Positions 23,966 through 33,268 of a stretch of 64,000 nucleotides of DNA are shown in pieces. The translations under genes and the position numbers were made by a program. Under the pieces are notes generated by a model, which was given only the letters and a program-made list of their open reading frames with translations, was not told where the DNA came from and did not search any database. How positions within the stretch are numbered: the first letter of the stretch is position 1; each line of letters begins with the position of its first letter. The stretch is from Acidimicrobiia bacterium (GTDB lineage Bacteria; Actinomycetota; Acidimicrobiia; Spongiisociales; ZC4RG35). Location: NCBI GenBank assembly GCA_017577575.1, contig PKRG01000012.1, positions 17,006 to 81,005 of the forward strand, read 5' to 3'.

Positions 23966-24677
23966 CGCCCACCTCCTCCAATCGGGGTGGCGCCACCCCG
24001 GCGCCGGCGGCCGGTGCCAGCTCGACCTCCTCCTCCCGCTTCATCACCCACATCCGGGTGGCGAGCAGCGCCGCGTAGAGGACTGTGAGAGCGGCGAGGT
24101 TGACGAGCATCGCCACCAGCATCTCGGTCGGCATCGTGGCCCCTCCGGGGCGGACCGACTGGGTCTGGTGGAGGCTCCGGAACAGGTTGACGGAGAAGTA
24201 GACGAGGGGGACCTGGACGACGGCGATGATCCCGAGGAGAGAGGAACGGGAGGCGGCCGCTTCCGGGTCGTCGGTGGTGCGCCGCAACGCCAGGTACCCC
24301 AGGTACACGAAGAACATCAATGCGGTGGTGGCCATGCGGGGGTCGGCCCAGTCCCAGTAGGTGCCCCACACCGCGCCGCCCCACAGCGACCCGGTGGCGA
24401 GCGACAGGCCGGTGAAGACCACCCCCAGCTCGGCCGAAGCCGCCGCCAGTCGGTCCCACCGTCGCGTGCGGCGGATCCGCCACATGACCGAGCCGAGAGC
24501 GGTGACGCCGAACGCCAGGAAAGCCAGCCACGACGTCGGCACGTGCACGTGCATGATGCGGGCGTACTCCCCCTGGAAGGCGTCCTCCGGGGCGCGCAGC
24601 GCCATCACCAATCCGACGGCGACGGCGGCGAGGGCGAACAACTGCAGCACCCGCAGCCAGGGCGTGGGTTTGCTCAT
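23958..24677 (-). CDS. ccmC: Haem export/handling protein CcmC
   Basis: A 239-residue membrane protein with six helices. It has the external haem motif WGTYWDWADPRMATT and flanking conserved His residues (MHVHVPTSWLAFL; LFRSLHQTQSV). It attaches haem to CcmE. The start overlaps the ccmB stop by 4 nt (ATGA). Confidence 0.95.
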   Translation of the reverse strand: MSKPTPWLRVLQLFALAAVAVGLVMALRAPEDAFQGEYARIMHVHVPTSWLAFLAFGVTALGSVMWRIRRTRRWDRLAAASAELGVVFTGLSLATGSLWGGAVWGTYWDWADPRMATTALMFFVYLGYLALRRTTDDPEAAASRSSLLGIIAVVQVPLVYFSVNLFRSLHQTQSVRPGGATMPTEMLVAMLVNLAALTVLYAALLATRMWVMKREEEVELAPAAGAGVAPPRLEEVGDA

Positions 24678-25345
24678 AGGGATGCTTCCTCCAGGGGGCG
24701 GGCGATCGCGGCGCCGATCACCGCCAGAGCGAGATCGGTGGCCACGACCAGCACTGTCCAGGGAAGGATACTGCCGCCGGACGCCAAGGATTCCAAGGCC
24801 TGGGAGCCGGCGAGCAGGAGGGGGACTGCCAGGGGAGCGACGATGAGAGGCGCCAGCGTGGTGCGGGTCCGCAGCCCGGCGGTCACCTCGGCGGCGAGCG
24901 TCCCCACCTGGGCGAGGCCGATCCCGGCGAGCGCCCCCGGGATCAGCGCCACGGGCCAGCCGTCGGGCAAGTCGGGGGAGTAGAAGAGGAGCATCGCCGG
25001 GAACAGGATCGCCATGAACACCAGGATCAGGATGGCGGCGGCCAGGGTGCGTCCCAGGAGCCGGGCGAAGGGGTCCACACCGAGGAGGGCGATGACGGCA
25101 CGCTGCTGGGGCCGTTCGGCGGCGCTGTGGCGCAAGGCGATTTGCATGGTGAACAGGAACACGACCACCCAGAACACCGCCGGGCCCACCCGGGAGAGGA
25201 GGGCCGAGTCGATGCCGAAAGCCAACGGGAAGGACATCAGCGCCACGGCCCCGAACGGGGTGACGATGGACACGACCTCGCCGGCGCGGCGCTCCGTGAG
25301 CAGGTCCCTGCGGCAGAACTCGGCCACCTGACGGGCGAAACTCAC
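24674..25345 (-). CDS. ccmB: CcmB, membrane subunit of the CcmABCD complex
   Basis: A 223-residue protein with six membrane helices and the family start AEFCRRDLLTERRAGEV; GLAQVGTLAAEVTAGLRTRTTLAPLIVAPLAVPLLL is the characteristic central block. With CcmA it forms the ATP-driven complex that releases holo-CcmE. It starts at a GTG overlapping the ccmA stop by 4 nt, excluding longer upstream readings. Confidence 0.92.
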   Translation of the reverse strand: MSFARQVAEFCRRDLLTERRAGEVVSIVTPFGAVALMSFPLAFGIDSALLSRVGPAVFWVVVFLFTMQIALRHSAAERPQQRAVIALLGVDPFARLLGRTLAAAILILVFMAILFPAMLLFYSPDLPDGWPVALIPGALAGIGLAQVGTLAAEVTAGLRTRTTLAPLIVAPLAVPLLLAGSQALESLASGGSILPWTVLVVATDLALAVIGAAIARPLEEASL

Positions 25346-25977
25346 CGCTCGACCCTCCCTTCGCGCAGCGTCAGCACCCGATCGACGTGGCTCGTCATCG
25401 CCTCCCGGTCGTGGGAGACCATCACCACCGCCCCTCCGGCGGCGACGGTGCGGCGGCACAGCACCTCGACGATGGCGGCGGCGTCGGCGTCCAGCCCGGC
25501 ATGCGCCTCGTCCAGGAGGAGGAGACGGGGACGGGTCATGAGCAGCCGGGCGAGGTCGGCGCGGCGGCGCATCCCGTTGGAGCAGGCCTGTGCCCGACGG
25601 TCCGCCGCTGCGTCCAACCCGACCTGACGGAGGGCGCGGTCGGCGTCGGAGACGTCCAGGCCGGCGAGACGGGCGAAGTGGTGGAGGTTCTCCCGCAGCG
25701 TCAGCTCCTCGAACAGGGCCGGTTCGTGGCCGGACCAGCCGATGAGGCGCCGCACTTCGTAGGCGCGTGGTGACCCGACCTCGGCGTCGAAGACGGTGGC
25801 CGTGCCGGTGGTGGGGGTGCGCAGCGTGGCGATCACCGACAAGAGCGTGGACTTGCCGGCACCGTTGGGCCCGGCGATCCCCACCCGTTCCCCGGCGGCG
25901 ACGTCGAGGTCCACCCCGGTGAGCACCGGAGTGGAGCCGAAGCGCAGGTGCACGTCCTCGAGCCGGACGATCGTCAT
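25342..25977 (-). CDS. ccmA: CcmA, ATPase of the cytochrome c maturation complex
   Basis: A 211-residue ABC ATPase. Walker A is GIAGPNGAGKSTLLSVIA; the signature is the family-typical degenerate ACSNGMRRRADLARLL; Walker B is LLLLDEAHAGLD; the switch His is in VMVSHD. It is the first gene of the ccmABCDEF-H-G operon. The ATG at 25977 directly precedes the first beta strand; an upstream in-frame start would add an unrelated tail. A 182-nt region separates it from a divergent ArsR-type regulator. Confidence 0.92.
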   Translation of the reverse strand: MTIVRLEDVHLRFGSTPVLTGVDLDVAAGERVGIAGPNGAGKSTLLSVIATLRTPTTGTATVFDAEVGSPRAYEVRRLIGWSGHEPALFEELTLRENLHHFARLAGLDVSDADRALRQVGLDAAADRRAQACSNGMRRRADLARLLMTRPRLLLLDEAHAGLDADAAAIVEVLCRRTVAAGGAVVMVSHDREAMTSHVDRVLTLREGRVER

Positions 25978-26063
25978 CGACGGGAGTTTCCCCGTTTCGG
26001 GCCGAGATTCCCAGCCAGGGCGGTGGCCTCGAGTTTGAAGGAATGGAAGCTGTTCGAAAAAAG

Positions 26064-26091
26064 TTGAATGGAGGAGACAAATCGATAGAAT
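26064..26091 (+). promoter_or_regulatory. Sigma-A-like promoter of the ArsR-type regulator
   Basis: TTGAAT (26064-26069) and TAGAAT (26086-26091) are separated by 16 nt in an unusually AT-rich stretch for this chromosome. Transcription start would be near 26098, about 60 nt before the ATG. Confidence 0.65.
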
Positions 26092-26159
26092 GATCGAACC
26101 AGCCGAGATCCGTTCGATGCGTGAACGATCGTCGGCATCCACCGAGAAAGCCGAACACC

Positions 26160-27275
26160 ATGACACCTGCCACTCCTCGAGTGCGTGACCTCACCCAGCG
26201 GGCCCGTCGTCTCGTCCCCGAGATCGACGGCGGCTCCATGCACGAGCTGCTGCTCGCCATGTGGCTGGTGTTCGACCCCGGCGGGTACCAGGCCGACCAC
26301 GATCTCGGCGCCGAATGGTTCCAGGGGATGGTGGAGGCGACACCAGCCGACCTCCGCCAGGAGATCGAGTTCCTCGGCACCACCGACTACGGCACCTGGT
26401 GCGCGCTCCGGGGCCTGGTGGCGCGGGCGCCCGGGGACCACGACATCGACTCGGTCCTCGAGTGGCTGGCAGGCCTCGAGCCGGCCGAGATCCGCCGGGG
26501 GCTCCTCGCCTACACCGTCGATCTCCCCGACGACCCCGCCCTCGTCGCCCAGGCCATCGACGGCGACCGCCAGGCTCTTGCGTCGTTGCTCGGAGACCGC
26601 CAGGAGGCCGCCTCCTTCTATGGCGCGCTCTTCTCCCTACCTCACGGCCAGTTGCGCGACCGCATCGTCGCCGCCCTCCGTCGCTTCCGGGACGAGGTCT
26701 ACCGCAAGGTCGAGGACGAGTTCACGTCGGCGATCACGCGGGCGGCGAAGGGCGTGACGGTGCTGGCCAAGGAAGCGGACCCCGAGCGGCTGATCGAAGC
26801 CGTCACCAACGGCCTCGACTACCGGATCCAGCCGGGTGTCGCCCGCCTGGTCCTGGTCCCGTCGGTGATCGTGCGCCCGTGGGCGGTGATGGACCAGCAC
26901 CAGGACACGTTGGTCGTCGTGTTCCCGGTGGCCGACGAGTACATCGACCTCGACCCCGACGCCCCGGCGCCGTGGATGGTGAAGGTGTACAAGGCGCTCG
27001 CCGACGCGAAGCGTCTGCGGATCCTCCGCCGGCTGGCGGAAGGCCCGTCGACGCTCGACGAGCTCGCCAAGACGCTCGAGCTGAGCAAGTCGACGGTCCA
27101 TCACCACGTGGGCCTGCTGCGAGGGGCCGGGCTGGTGCGGATCGCCATCGACAAGGCGGCGGGGATCAAGACCTACAGCCTGCGCCCTTCGGTGATCCCG
27201 AGCGCCCGCCAGGCGCTCGACGAGTACCTCGGATTGGAACCCACCGACAGCCTGCCGACCACGAGGAGGACGTGA
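26160..27275 (+). CDS. ArsR-type winged-helix regulator with a large N-terminal domain
   Basis: A 371-residue protein. The C-terminal part (KVYKALADAKRLRILRRLAEG, STLDELAKTLELSKSTVHHHVGLLRGAGLV) is a clear ArsR winged helix without obvious metal-binding cysteines. The N-terminal 270 residues form an acidic, mostly helical domain I do not recognise, possibly ligand-binding. The ATG at 26160 is preferred to a GTG at 26121, as neither has a strong Shine-Dalgarno and the shorter form keeps the whole domain. It diverges from the ccm operon and may control it; that is positional inference only. Confidence 0.8.
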   Translation: MTPATPRVRDLTQRARRLVPEIDGGSMHELLLAMWLVFDPGGYQADHDLGAEWFQGMVEATPADLRQEIEFLGTTDYGTWCALRGLVARAPGDHDIDSVLEWLAGLEPAEIRRGLLAYTVDLPDDPALVAQAIDGDRQALASLLGDRQEAASFYGALFSLPHGQLRDRIVAALRRFRDEVYRKVEDEFTSAITRAAKGVTVLAKEADPERLIEAVTNGLDYRIQPGVARLVLVPSVIVRPWAVMDQHQDTLVVVFPVADEYIDLDPDAPAPWMVKVYKALADAKRLRILRRLAEGPSTLDELAKTLELSKSTVHHHVGLLRGAGLVRIAIDKAAGIKTYSLRPSVIPSARQALDEYLGLEPTDSLPTTRRT

Positions 27276-27276
27276 G

Positions 27277-27486
27277 ATGCATCCCGATTACCACATCGCC
27301 GAAGCCATCCAGCGAGAACGCCTCGCTCTGCGGGACCGCCACGAGAGTCGCCGCAGGCGGACGGCCGACAGCCGCGCCCCGTCCACCAGCGTGATCGATG
27401 CCCTGGGTCACGGCCTCATCGCCATCGGCGCGCGGCTCGTGTCCGATCCCGACCGCCACGTCCACGACGAGCGCCGGGCGGCCTGA
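27277..27486 (+). CDS. Small basic protein co-transcribed with the ArsR-type regulator
   Basis: A 69-residue protein rich in Arg and His (RHESRRRRTADSR, DPDRHVHDERRAA), with a short hydrophobic centre (VIDALGHGLIAIGARLV) that could form an amphipathic or membrane-associated helix. ATG is one nucleotide past the regulator's stop, with GAGGACGTGAG as ribosome-binding region. No family recognised. It ends 4 nt from the convergent hisIE stop. Confidence 0.6.
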   Translation: MHPDYHIAEAIQRERLALRDRHESRRRRTADSRAPSTSVIDALGHGLIAIGARLVSDPDRHVHDERRAA

Positions 27487-27490
27487 GAAG

Positions 27491-28095
27491 TCAGCGCCGG
27501 CGCTCGGCGAGGACGGCGAGGACCTCGGCGGGAGGGACCCGCCTCTCCGCCAACAGCACCAGCAGGTGATAGATGAGGTCGGCGGCCTCTTCGGCCACGC
27601 GCCGGTCGTCGGCCGCTCCGGCGGCGTGGTCCTTGGCGGCCAAAAGGACCTCCGTCGCCTCTTCCGTCACCTTTCGCCCGGTTGCGTCGGGGCCTCCGGC
27701 GATCAGCCGGGCGGTGTAGCTTCCCTCGGGCCGCGTCCTGGCCCGTTCTTCGATCGTCTGCCACAGGACGTCCAGCGCTCCGAAGCCGGCCGCGTCCCGG
27801 TCTCCCCAACAGGTCATGGTGCCGAGGTGGCAGGTGGGCCCGTGGGGGACGGCCCGCACCAGAACGGCGTCCCCGTCGCAGTCGAGCTCCATCGACACCA
27901 GCTCCAGCCAGTTGCCCGACGTGGCGCCCTTTTCCCACAACTCCTGGCGGGACCGCGACCAGAACGTCACCCGCCCGCTCTCTTTCGTGGCTTCGTATGC
28001 CGCCGCGTTCATCCACCCCAGCATCAGCACCTGGGCGGTCTCGGCGTCCTGGACGACGGCGGCCACGAGGCCGTCTTCGCCCCAGTTGGGCTGCC

Positions 28096-28099
<4 letters not shown>
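27491..28099 (-). CDS. hisIE: Phosphoribosyl-AMP cyclohydrolase / phosphoribosyl-ATP pyrophosphatase
   Basis: A 202-residue bifunctional enzyme for steps 2 and 3 of histidine synthesis. The HisI part shows VLMLGWMNAAAYEAT, TFWSRSRQELWEKGATSGN and the zinc ligands in DCDGDAVLVRAVPHGPTCHLGTMTC. The HisE part is a MazG-like helical domain (KVTEEATEVLLAAKDH, VAEEAADLIYHLLVLLAER). Fusion of the two is unusual among mycobacteria, where hisI and hisE are separate genes. GTG start overlaps the hisF stop by 4 nt. Confidence 0.93.
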
Positions 28100-28849
<750 letters not shown>

Positions 28850-28860
<11 letters not shown>

Positions 28861-29470
28861 GGGCGGCCTCCCGGCAGCGGTCGACGAAACGCGCCAGGAT
28901 CCGCAGCCCCGTGGGCCCGGATCGCTCGGGGTGGAACTGGATACCCTCCACCCGACCCGACCGCACCCCGGCGACGAACCGGGACCCGTGCTCGCAGAAG
29001 GCCGTCACCACGTCGGGATCGGCCGGGACCGGGGCGTACGAGTGCACGAAGTACACCACCGGGTCGGCGATGCCCGCATAGAGGTCGGAGCGGCCGGTCA
29101 GCTGGAGGTCGTTCCAGCCGATGTGGGGCAGCTTCGGAGCGTCTTCGAGGCGGCGGACCGTTCCCTCGAGCAGGCCGAGGCAGCTGGCGCCGTCCTCTTC
29201 GGACGTCTCGAACAGGACCTGCATGCCCACACAGATCCCCAGCAGCGGCCGGTCGGTCTCCCCGAGCACCGCGGCGAACCCGTGGCGGCGGATCCCGTCC
29301 ATCACGGCGCCGGTCGATCCCACCCCGGGAAGGACCACGCCGTCGGTTCCGGCCAGCCCGTCGGGCGTGTCGACGACGGAGACGCCGGCGCCGACCCGCT
29401 CGAGCGCCTGGGAGATGGACACGAGGTTGCCGGCGCCGTGGTCGACGACGGCGATCCGGGGGCGAGTCAC
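28850..29470 (-). CDS. hisH: Imidazole glycerol phosphate synthase, glutamine amidotransferase subunit
   Basis: A 206-residue class I glutamine amidotransferase. The nucleophile Cys lies in PLLGICVGMQVLFE; the His/Glu pair is in GIQFHPERSG; the N-terminus IAVVDHGAGNLVSISQAL is typical. It feeds ammonia through the HisF barrel. The start overlaps the hisB stop by 4 nt. Confidence 0.95.
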
Positions 29471-30051
29471 AACGTCCCCTTCGAAGACGGGATCCCCTGG
29501 CGGCGGGGGTCGATCTCCACGGCACGACGTAAGGCCCGGGCCAGCGCCTTGATGGCCGCTTCGGCGACGTGGTGGTCGTTGGCGCCGCGGGAACGCAGGT
29601 GGAGGGTGATGCCGGCCGTGCGGGTGAACGCCTCCAGGGCGTGGGCGATGTTCTGGGTGGACAGGTTGCCGAGGTAGGGGGTGGCGAACTCCAGGTCGAT
29701 GACGGCGTAAGGGCGGCCGGAGATGTCCACCGCAGCTTCGGCCAGGGCCTCGTCCATCGGCACCCGGGCGTCGCCGAAGCGGGTGATGCCCGAACGGTCG
29801 CCGAGCGCCTGGGCCAGGGCGGCGCCCAGGACCAGGGCCGTGTCCTCTATGGTGTGGTGGTCGTCGATGTGGGTGTCGCCGCGGGTCTCGACCTCGAGGT
29901 CGAACAGGGAGTGCGTCGCCAGGGAGGTGAGGAGGTGGTCGAAGAACCCCACCCCGGTGTCGATGGAAGCCTGGCCGGTGCCGTCGAGGTCGAGGGTGAC
30001 CTCCACGGTGGTCTCGGCGGTGCGACGGTCGAGCTTGGCGGTGCGGTTCAT
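29467..30051 (-). CDS. hisB: Imidazoleglycerol-phosphate dehydratase
   Basis: A 194-residue monofunctional dehydratase, without the phosphatase domain of the enterobacterial fusion. It has the twin metal-binding motifs DTHIDDHHTIEDTALVLG and SRGANDHHVAEAAIKALARAL and the GVGFFDHLLTSLATHS opening. The ATG at 30051 overlaps the hisD stop by 4 nt. No histidinol-phosphate phosphatase gene is in the window. Confidence 0.95.
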   Translation of the reverse strand: MNRTAKLDRRTAETTVEVTLDLDGTGQASIDTGVGFFDHLLTSLATHSLFDLEVETRGDTHIDDHHTIEDTALVLGAALAQALGDRSGITRFGDARVPMDEALAEAAVDISGRPYAVIDLEFATPYLGNLSTQNIAHALEAFTRTAGITLHLRSRGANDHHVAEAAIKALARALRRAVEIDPRRQGIPSSKGTL

Positions 30052-31334
30052 CGTTCCTCCAGACGTATCTGCGCGGCGAGACGGTGGGCGGTGAGGCCCT
30101 CGGCCGTCGCCAGCTCCGTGATGGTGGGGGCGATGGCCTCGAGGCCCTCGCGGGTGAGGCGCTGGACCTGGCGCCACGACCCGAAATCCGTGGTCGACAG
30201 CGGCCCGCAGGCGACGGCGAGCCCGCCGGTGGGCAGGACGTGGTTGGCGCCCGTGGCGTAGTCGCCGGCCGATTCCGGCGCCCAGGCGCCCACGTACACC
30301 GAGCCGGCGGCGACGATCTCGGCGGCGTCGGCCTCCGGGTCGGCGGTGAGGATCGTTACGTGCTCGGAGGCGTATTCGTTGGCGAACGCCAGCGCCGTCT
30401 CCCGGTCGGGGGCGACGACCGCCAGGCCGTGGTCGGAGAGGGCCTTGGACAGGATGTCCGCCCGTTCCAGGCCGGGGAGGAGACGTTCGATCTCCGCTTC
30501 CACCTCCTCGACCAGGTCCGGATCGGTGGTCACCAGCACGGCAGGGGAGTCGGGGCCGTGTTCCGCCTGGCACAGGAGGTCCACTGCCACCAACGCGGGG
30601 TCGGAAGTGGAGTCGGCCAGCACCAGCACCTCGGAGGGACCGGCGGGCAGGTCGATGGCGCAGGTGCCGAACACCTCCAGCTTGGCGGCGGTTACCCAGG
30701 CGTTCCCGGGGCCGACGATCTTGTCCACCGGCTCCACCGACTCGGTGCCGTAGGCCAGGGCGGCTATCGCCTGGGCGCCGCCCATGGCCCACACCTCGGT
30801 GGCGCCGGCGAGCCGGCAGGCGGCCAGCATGACCTCCGGGACCGTGCCGTCGGGCGCCTCGGGGGAGGCGACGACGATCTCGGCGACGCCGGCGACGCGG
30901 GCGGGCACGACGGTCATGACCGCCGTCGACGGATACGCCGCCTTGCCTCCCGGCACGTAGGCGCCGACACGTCGCAAGGGCGCCCAGGCGCGGGTGATCT
31001 CGACGCCCGGGGCGGTCGTGACCTGCACCTCGGCGGGCAGTTGGGAGCGGTGGAACTCCTCGACGGCGGCGATGGCGGCTTCCAGGGCGTTGCGCACCCC
31101 GGGGTCGAGGGAGGCGACGGCGGATTCGAGCTCGGAGTCGGTGATGCGTCGGAACCCTCCTCCGACACGGGCGGCGATGGCCGCCATCTCGGCGTCTCCG
31201 CCGTCGCGGACCGCCCGACATATCTCCGCCGCTCGGAGCCGCACCTCCGGGTCGGGCACGGCGGAGCGCCGGGTGATGCGGCGGCGCTCGGTCGGCGACA
31301 GCGAGGCGAGATCGATGCGGGTGAGGCGGCTCAT
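30048..31334 (-). CDS. hisD: Histidinol dehydrogenase
   Basis: A 428-residue zinc enzyme that oxidises histidinol to histidine in two NAD-dependent steps. Signature segments are GAYVPGGKAAYPSTAVMTVVPA, DKIVGPGNAWVTAAK, IDLPAGPSEVLVLAD, LLCQAEHGPDSPAVLVT and ANEYASEHVTILT. The ATG at 31334 overlaps the hisG stop by 4 nt. Confidence 0.95.
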   Translation of the reverse strand: MSRLTRIDLASLSPTERRRITRRSAVPDPEVRLRAAEICRAVRDGGDAEMAAIAARVGGGFRRITDSELESAVASLDPGVRNALEAAIAAVEEFHRSQLPAEVQVTTAPGVEITRAWAPLRRVGAYVPGGKAAYPSTAVMTVVPARVAGVAEIVVASPEAPDGTVPEVMLAACRLAGATEVWAMGGAQAIAALAYGTESVEPVDKIVGPGNAWVTAAKLEVFGTCAIDLPAGPSEVLVLADSTSDPALVAVDLLCQAEHGPDSPAVLVTTDPDLVEEVEAEIERLLPGLERADILSKALSDHGLAVVAPDRETALAFANEYASEHVTILTADPEADAAEIVAAGSVYVGAWAPESAGDYATGANHVLPTGGLAVACGPLSTTDFGSWRQVQRLTREGLEAIAPTITELATAEGLTAHRLAAQIRLEER

Positions 31335-32179
31335 GGGATCAACTGCTCGATCGGGAGGACGAGGATCCCCTGTCCGCCCGCCTCCTCCAGGCGGGGGAGC
31401 AGATGCCAGACGTCGTCGGCGTCCACCACCGAATGGATGGCGCACATCTCGCCGCCGGCCAGGGGCATGACGGTGGGGGCGGTGAGACCGGGGATGAGGG
31501 CGGCGATGGTGTCCACCGCCTCGAGCGGGGCGTTGAGGAGCAGGTAGCGCTTGCGACGTGCGGCCACGACCGAGCCGATGGCGGTGGCGATCCGGTCGAC
31601 CGCCCCGTTGCCCCGGCCGCCCGAGACGAGGATCGCCTGCGACTCGAGCAGCGTCCCCACCTCGCGCAGCCCGTTGACCCGCAGCGTCGAGCCGGTCGAG
31701 ACGAGGTCGACGATGCCGTCGGCGACGCCCAGCTTGGTGGCGACCTCCACCGATCCCCGCAGGGGCACCACCGTCACGTCGATGCCCTTGTCGGCGAAGA
31801 ACCGGCTGGTCACCCGGGGATGGGCGGTGGCTATCCGCTTGCCGGCGAAGTCCTCGATCGAGTCGAGCTCGGAGCCGTTGGGGACCGCGGCGGCGAGCCG
31901 GCAGCGTCCGAACGACAGCTCGAGGAGCACCGGGAGGTCGGCCCCGGACTCGGCGAGGAGGTCGACCCCGGTGATGCCCAGGTCGGCGACGCCGTCGGCC
32001 ACCAACTCGGGGACGTCCTCGGTGCGCACGAACAACAGATCGATGTCGGCGTTGTTGACCCGGACCGAGAGCGCCCGGTCGGTGGCCTCGAACGACAGGC
32101 CCGCCGCTTGCAGGAGCTCGATGGCCGGGGCGCGGAGCCGGCCCTTGTTGGGGACGGCGATGCGAACTGTTTCGCTCAT
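31331..32179 (-). CDS. hisG: ATP phosphoribosyltransferase, long form
   Basis: The 282-residue committed enzyme of histidine synthesis. It has RIAVPNKGRL, DLGITGVDLLAESGAD, the PRPP-binding ADGIVDLVSTGSTLRVNGL and a C-terminal ACT-like regulatory domain (VMPLAGGEMCAIHSVVDADDVWHLLPRLEEAGGQGILVLPI), so it is the hexameric, HisZ-independent form that histidine inhibits. The ATG overlaps the TrpR-like gene's stop by 4 nt. Confidence 0.95.
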   Translation of the reverse strand: MSETVRIAVPNKGRLRAPAIELLQAAGLSFEATDRALSVRVNNADIDLLFVRTEDVPELVADGVADLGITGVDLLAESGADLPVLLELSFGRCRLAAAVPNGSELDSIEDFAGKRIATAHPRVTSRFFADKGIDVTVVPLRGSVEVATKLGVADGIVDLVSTGSTLRVNGLREVGTLLESQAILVSGGRGNGAVDRIATAIGSVVAARRKRYLLLNAPLEAVDTIAALIPGLTAPTVMPLAGGEMCAIHSVVDADDVWHLLPRLEEAGGQGILVLPIEQLIP

Positions 32180-32478
32180 GAGCGTTCCTTCATGCGATCC
32201 AGGACGAGCCGGTACCCGCCGGCGCCGTGCTGGAGCCACTGGTTGATCCGCGTGATCGTGGCGGTGGAGGCTCCCGTCAGCTCGGCGATCTCCCGGTAGG
32301 GGAGCCCTTCGTCGAGGAGGCGCGCCACCTTCCAGCGGTGCGACAGGTCCGCCAGCTCGCGTAACGTGCACAGGTCACGGAAGAAGGCGGCGGCCTCGTC
32401 GGGTGTCCGCAGCGACAGCACCGCCTCGAAGAGCGATGCGGTGTCCTCGTTGCGCCAGTCCTCGTTCTGGAGGGTCAT
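32176..32478 (-). CDS. YerC/YecD-type TrpR-superfamily regulator, probable his repressor
   Basis: A 100-residue DNA-binding protein with the TrpR-like helix-turn-helix LLDEGLPYREIAELTGASTATITRINQWL preceded by ELADLSHRWKVAR. It is the first gene of the his operon, overlapping hisG by 4 nt. YerC-type proteins in other bacteria are predicted histidine-responsive repressors (HisR). A palindromic AT-rich region lies just upstream between this operon and divergent hisA, which supports that role here; histidine as co-repressor is inferred. Confidence 0.82.
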   Translation of the reverse strand: MTLQNEDWRNEDTASLFEAVLSLRTPDEAAAFFRDLCTLRELADLSHRWKVARLLDEGLPYREIAELTGASTATITRINQWLQHGAGGYRLVLDRMKERS

Positions 32479-32496
32479 TCCACGGGTCCGTTTTCG

Positions 32497-32526
32497 TGTT
32501 GTAATGTTTTAACGTGCTACAACATT
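32497..32526. promoter_or_regulatory. Palindromic region shared by the his operon and hisA, candidate HisR operator
   Basis: TGTTGTA (32497-32503) and TACAACA (32518-32524) form one inverted repeat; AATGTT (32503-32508) and AACATT (32521-32526) form an overlapping one. The stretch is strikingly AT-rich for this genome and lies in the 74-nt gap between the divergent starts, where one bound repressor could control both transcripts. Confidence 0.6.
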
Positions 32527-32552
32527 AGCGCGCAAATACAGGAGGTCAATCC

Positions 32553-33248
32553 TTGGAAGTCATCCCCGCCGTCGACGTGCTCGAGGGCAAGGTCGTGCGC
32601 CTGTTCCGCGGTGACTACACGCGGGTGACCGAATACGGGTCCGACCCGGTGGCCACCGCCCGGGCGTGGCTGGAGGAGGGCGCCGAGCGGGTCCACGTCG
32701 TCGACCTCGAGGGAGCCCGGTCGGGCGAGCCCGACTACTCGCTGTGGGATGCTCTGGGAGCGGCGGGCGTGCCCTTCCAGGCGGGCGGTGGCATTCGGAC
32801 CCCCGAGATCGCACGACGCGTGCTGGACCTCGGCGCGCAGAGAGTGGTGATGGGCACGGCCGCCGTGTGGCAGCCGGAGCTGCTCGCCGGGCTGGGGGAG
32901 AGGTGCGTGGCGGCCGTGGACGTGCGCGGCGACAAGGCCACCGGTGCCGGCTGGATGGACGAGGGCAGGTCGCTCGACTCGGTTCTCGACGGGCTCTCGC
33001 AGGTCGGGGTGATCCGCCTCCTGGTCACCGGCATCGGCCGGGACGGCACGCTGGAGGGAGCCGACGTCGACCTGACCCGCAGGGTGGTCGAAGACGGCCG
33101 TTTCCGGGTGATCGCATCGGGAGGGGTGGGCACGCTCAGCGACCTCGACCCGCTGGCGGCCCTCGGCTGCGAGGCGGTGGTGGTGGGGCGGGCCCTCTAC
33201 GACCGCCGTTTCACGCTGGCCGAGGCACGGGCCCATCTCCGCGGCTGA
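32553..33248 (+). CDS. hisA: ProFAR isomerase HisA, possibly the bifunctional PriA
   Basis: A 231-residue TIM barrel. Catalytic Asp residues are in VIPAVDVLEGKVVRLFRG and AAVDVRGDKATGAGW; phosphate loops are FQAGGGIRTPE and IASGGVGTLSDL. In actinobacteria the orthologue often also performs the TrpF reaction (PriA); the solitary trpD and absence of trpF here allow but do not prove that. The start is TTG at 32553, backed by GGAGGT 6 nt upstream. It diverges from the main his operon. Confidence 0.9.
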   Translation: MEVIPAVDVLEGKVVRLFRGDYTRVTEYGSDPVATARAWLEEGAERVHVVDLEGARSGEPDYSLWDALGAAGVPFQAGGGIRTPEIARRVLDLGAQRVVMGTAAVWQPELLAGLGERCVAAVDVRGDKATGAGWMDEGRSLDSVLDGLSQVGVIRLLVTGIGRDGTLEGADVDLTRRVVEDGRFRVIASGGVGTLSDLDPLAALGCEAVVVGRALYDRRFTLAEARAHLRG

Positions 33249-33255
33249 CCGCCGG

Positions 33256-33261
33256 TAGCCT
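33256..33261 (+). promoter_or_regulatory. -10 hexamer TAGCCT of the luciferase-like oxidoreductase gene
   Basis: TAGCCT ends 7 nt before the GTG start at 33269, in the same CGCCGGTAGCCTC context as the nur promoter. It is only 8 nt past the hisA stop, so the gene has its own leaderless promoter. Confidence 0.5.
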
Positions 33262-33268
33262 CTCTGCC

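Noticed and set aside
26052..26098. GTTCGA and TCGAAC half-sites upstream of the ArsR-type regulator, resembling an SOS box
   Set aside because: The halves are about 35 nt apart instead of 4, so they cannot form a LexA site.
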